Assembly (NCBI RefSeq): GCF_022539665.2
Contig: NC_081340.1
Location: forward strand, 6,571,357-6,635,356
Direction of reading: 5' to 3'
DNA from: Daphnia carinata
Lineage: Eukaryota; Arthropoda; Branchiopoda; Diplostraca; Daphniidae
DNA length: 64,000 nt
The translations under genes were made by a program, and so were the position numbers. Below the pieces are notes generated by a model that did no database searches, was not told the DNA's origin, and was given only the letters and a program-made list of their open reading frames with translations. Below are positions 62,700 to 64,000 of the stretch, in pieces; position 1 is the first letter of the stretch; every line of letters starts with the position of its first letter.

Positions 62700-64000
62700 T
62701 TAGGTTTTTGGGGGGGAAAAGGAGATAGCCGAAGGTACCTGCTTTAGGCGAACCGGTTGTTGTTGAAATGTCGAGTCCTTTGAATTGGAATAATTTCTAA
62801 CAGGTCCCAAGTAACGGAAATTTTTGAAGAAAAAAAAAGCATCGCCAAGTTTGTTGCTAACCTCCCTCTGGCATGCTAAATTTTGTTGTTGTTGTCGATC
62901 GGATCAAATATGTCGACTGCTTTTTAATTGGTGAGCTGCATTTCACAAGTGTTGCAGTGCACTAATTTGTGGGCTTAACGAATTTTTCATATTCACGCTC
63001 AGGGAATCACGTTGATTAATCTGTAAATGATGCATTTTTTTCGCGTAGTTTCTCTTGGCAACACATCCCTAGCCACTAGCTTTTTCAGTTTTGTTTATGT
63101 AAAATATGGCGATTTCTTGACTGGTTGCTCAGCCGTCCTGGAAAGAAGAGTTTAATATATTTTTAAGTCTAGCGCACGCCTCGAGGAATTTTTAACGTAA
63201 CACGATTTTGTCTCGACACGCACCTGTTTGATGTAGTCGCTATGCGAAAACACACACAAAAAAAGAGAAGATTAAGAGCTTGATTTCCAGGGAATTTGGC
63301 TACGAATCTGGTTCTCTCAACTCTGACGCAGTTGGGACAAAAAAAGGGGAAATCTGTCTACTAGATCTTTTAAAAACAATTGGTCAACTTGTAGACCTGC
63401 GTCATACGAAATCGAATATCTTTGTTGGGGCCGTCCCTTGTTTCGGGTACGAGTGATCCAGTCCAACGTCATCCAATCCGGGGGGAATGGATTAAAGACA
63501 ACATCCTCTTGGGTTCTAATTTTTAAAAATTGCAATTTGGGACGTTGTCATCTTCTCACATGCACATGCATTAAACAATTTTTGTTTTCTCTACCTCTCC
63601 TGCCATTTGAGCGGAGCTTTTGAATGGAAAAGAGCCGAATTCCCGGAATGGGCCTTTCAGTTCTTTTTTGCGTCTTCTGTCTATTTGGAGCGACGTTTCG
63701 CTAGTCATTTATCAGAGGCTTAAATTGACGCTTTTCTTTTTGACTTTCTGCCTTTTGTTTTCCGGATTTTTCCATATTTAAAGAGCAACGACCATTCACC
63801 CCGAAATGCCTCAAGCGAATGTCTCGTCTTCCCTCGCATCTGCTCTGATAAACTCAGTGATGCTACAGAACCGTAACCTTAAAGCTAACAAAAGCGATGT
63901 CATGTGGCGTGCGCAAGAATGCTGCGTCCTGCATGCGAATTCTTGTTTGTTGACAAGGTGTGATTTTTCTTAATTGACCGGGAGCTATTTTTCAGGGGCA
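62700..64000. other. Right-hand intergenic end of window
   Basis: No gene supported. A 72-codon minus frame at 63317-63535 (PFPPDWMTLDWITRTRNKGR) has no family I recognise. The rest is mixed AT-rich sequence. Confidence 0.35.

Noticed and set aside
1-64000. CRISPR arrays, rRNA genes, bacterial operons
   Set aside because: None seen; the only tandem arrays are microsatellites and the contiguous 23-bp minisatellite without spacers.

Overview
The window looks like nuclear DNA of a branchiopod crustacean, most probably Daphnia. Evidence: many short introns (60-150 nt) mixed with long ones packed with homopolymer and dinucleotide runs, arthropod-type TATA/TCAGT promoters, arthropod-like versions of animal genes, and a vasa-like fragment carrying CCHC zinc knuckles as Daphnia vasa does. 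No bacterial operon, CRISPR array or rRNA is visible. The species call is inference from memory of families, not a database match.

Layout. (1) 244-21747, + strand: a calcium/calmodulin-type 3',5'-cyclic nucleotide phosphodiesterase (PDE1). Two mutually similar alternative first exons lie about 12.6 kb and 5.8 kb before the shared exon 2. A 306-nt in-frame cassette exon lies in the largest internal intron. The spliced model is 614 or 663 aa, plus 102 aa with the cassette. (2) 22664-26510: a 1.92-kb tandem duplication of the mRNA-export/mitotic WD40 gene Rae1. The first copy is intact (364 aa); the second has a frameshift and an early stop. The two copies differ more in the last two exons than in the introns between them. 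(3) 26812-46097, + strand: an FHOD-family formin (Drosophila Fhos type). My 26-exon model is in frame throughout and gives 2521 aa. It includes a single 3.7-kb Ser-rich exon, an FHOD-type GBD/DID, FH1, FH2 and a basic C-terminal DAD. A second first exon (MSYRGY) enters the same frame. (4) 46.1-53.5 kb: gene-poor DNA with a 171-bp repeat pair, a stem-loop-rich element, three tRNA-like sequences, a 310-bp MITE and a 23-bp minisatellite. (5) 53.6-57.6 kb, - strand: a row of decayed, intron-containing fragments of four unrelated housekeeping or germline genes (POLR3A, vasa, POLD1, USP4/15), all in the same orientation. (6) 57.7-61 kb: unidentified open stretches. (7) 61.1-62.6 kb, - strand: two tandem two-exon genes for small secreted eight-cysteine proteins resembling hevein-type chitin-binding domains, one with a clear TATA/Inr promoter.

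The three large genes are not a functional unit: PDE1 acts in cyclic-nucleotide signalling, Rae1 in mRNA export and mitosis, FHOD in actin assembly. The most unusual items are the same-strand array of gene fragments (including a vasa-POLD1 joint inside an intron), the reversed exon/intron divergence of the Rae1 pair, the PDE1 alternative exons, the stem-loop element at 48.8-49.1 kb and the hevein-like gene pair. Splice sites were read by eye. Reading-frame phase was checked across every PDE1, Rae1 and FHOD junction.
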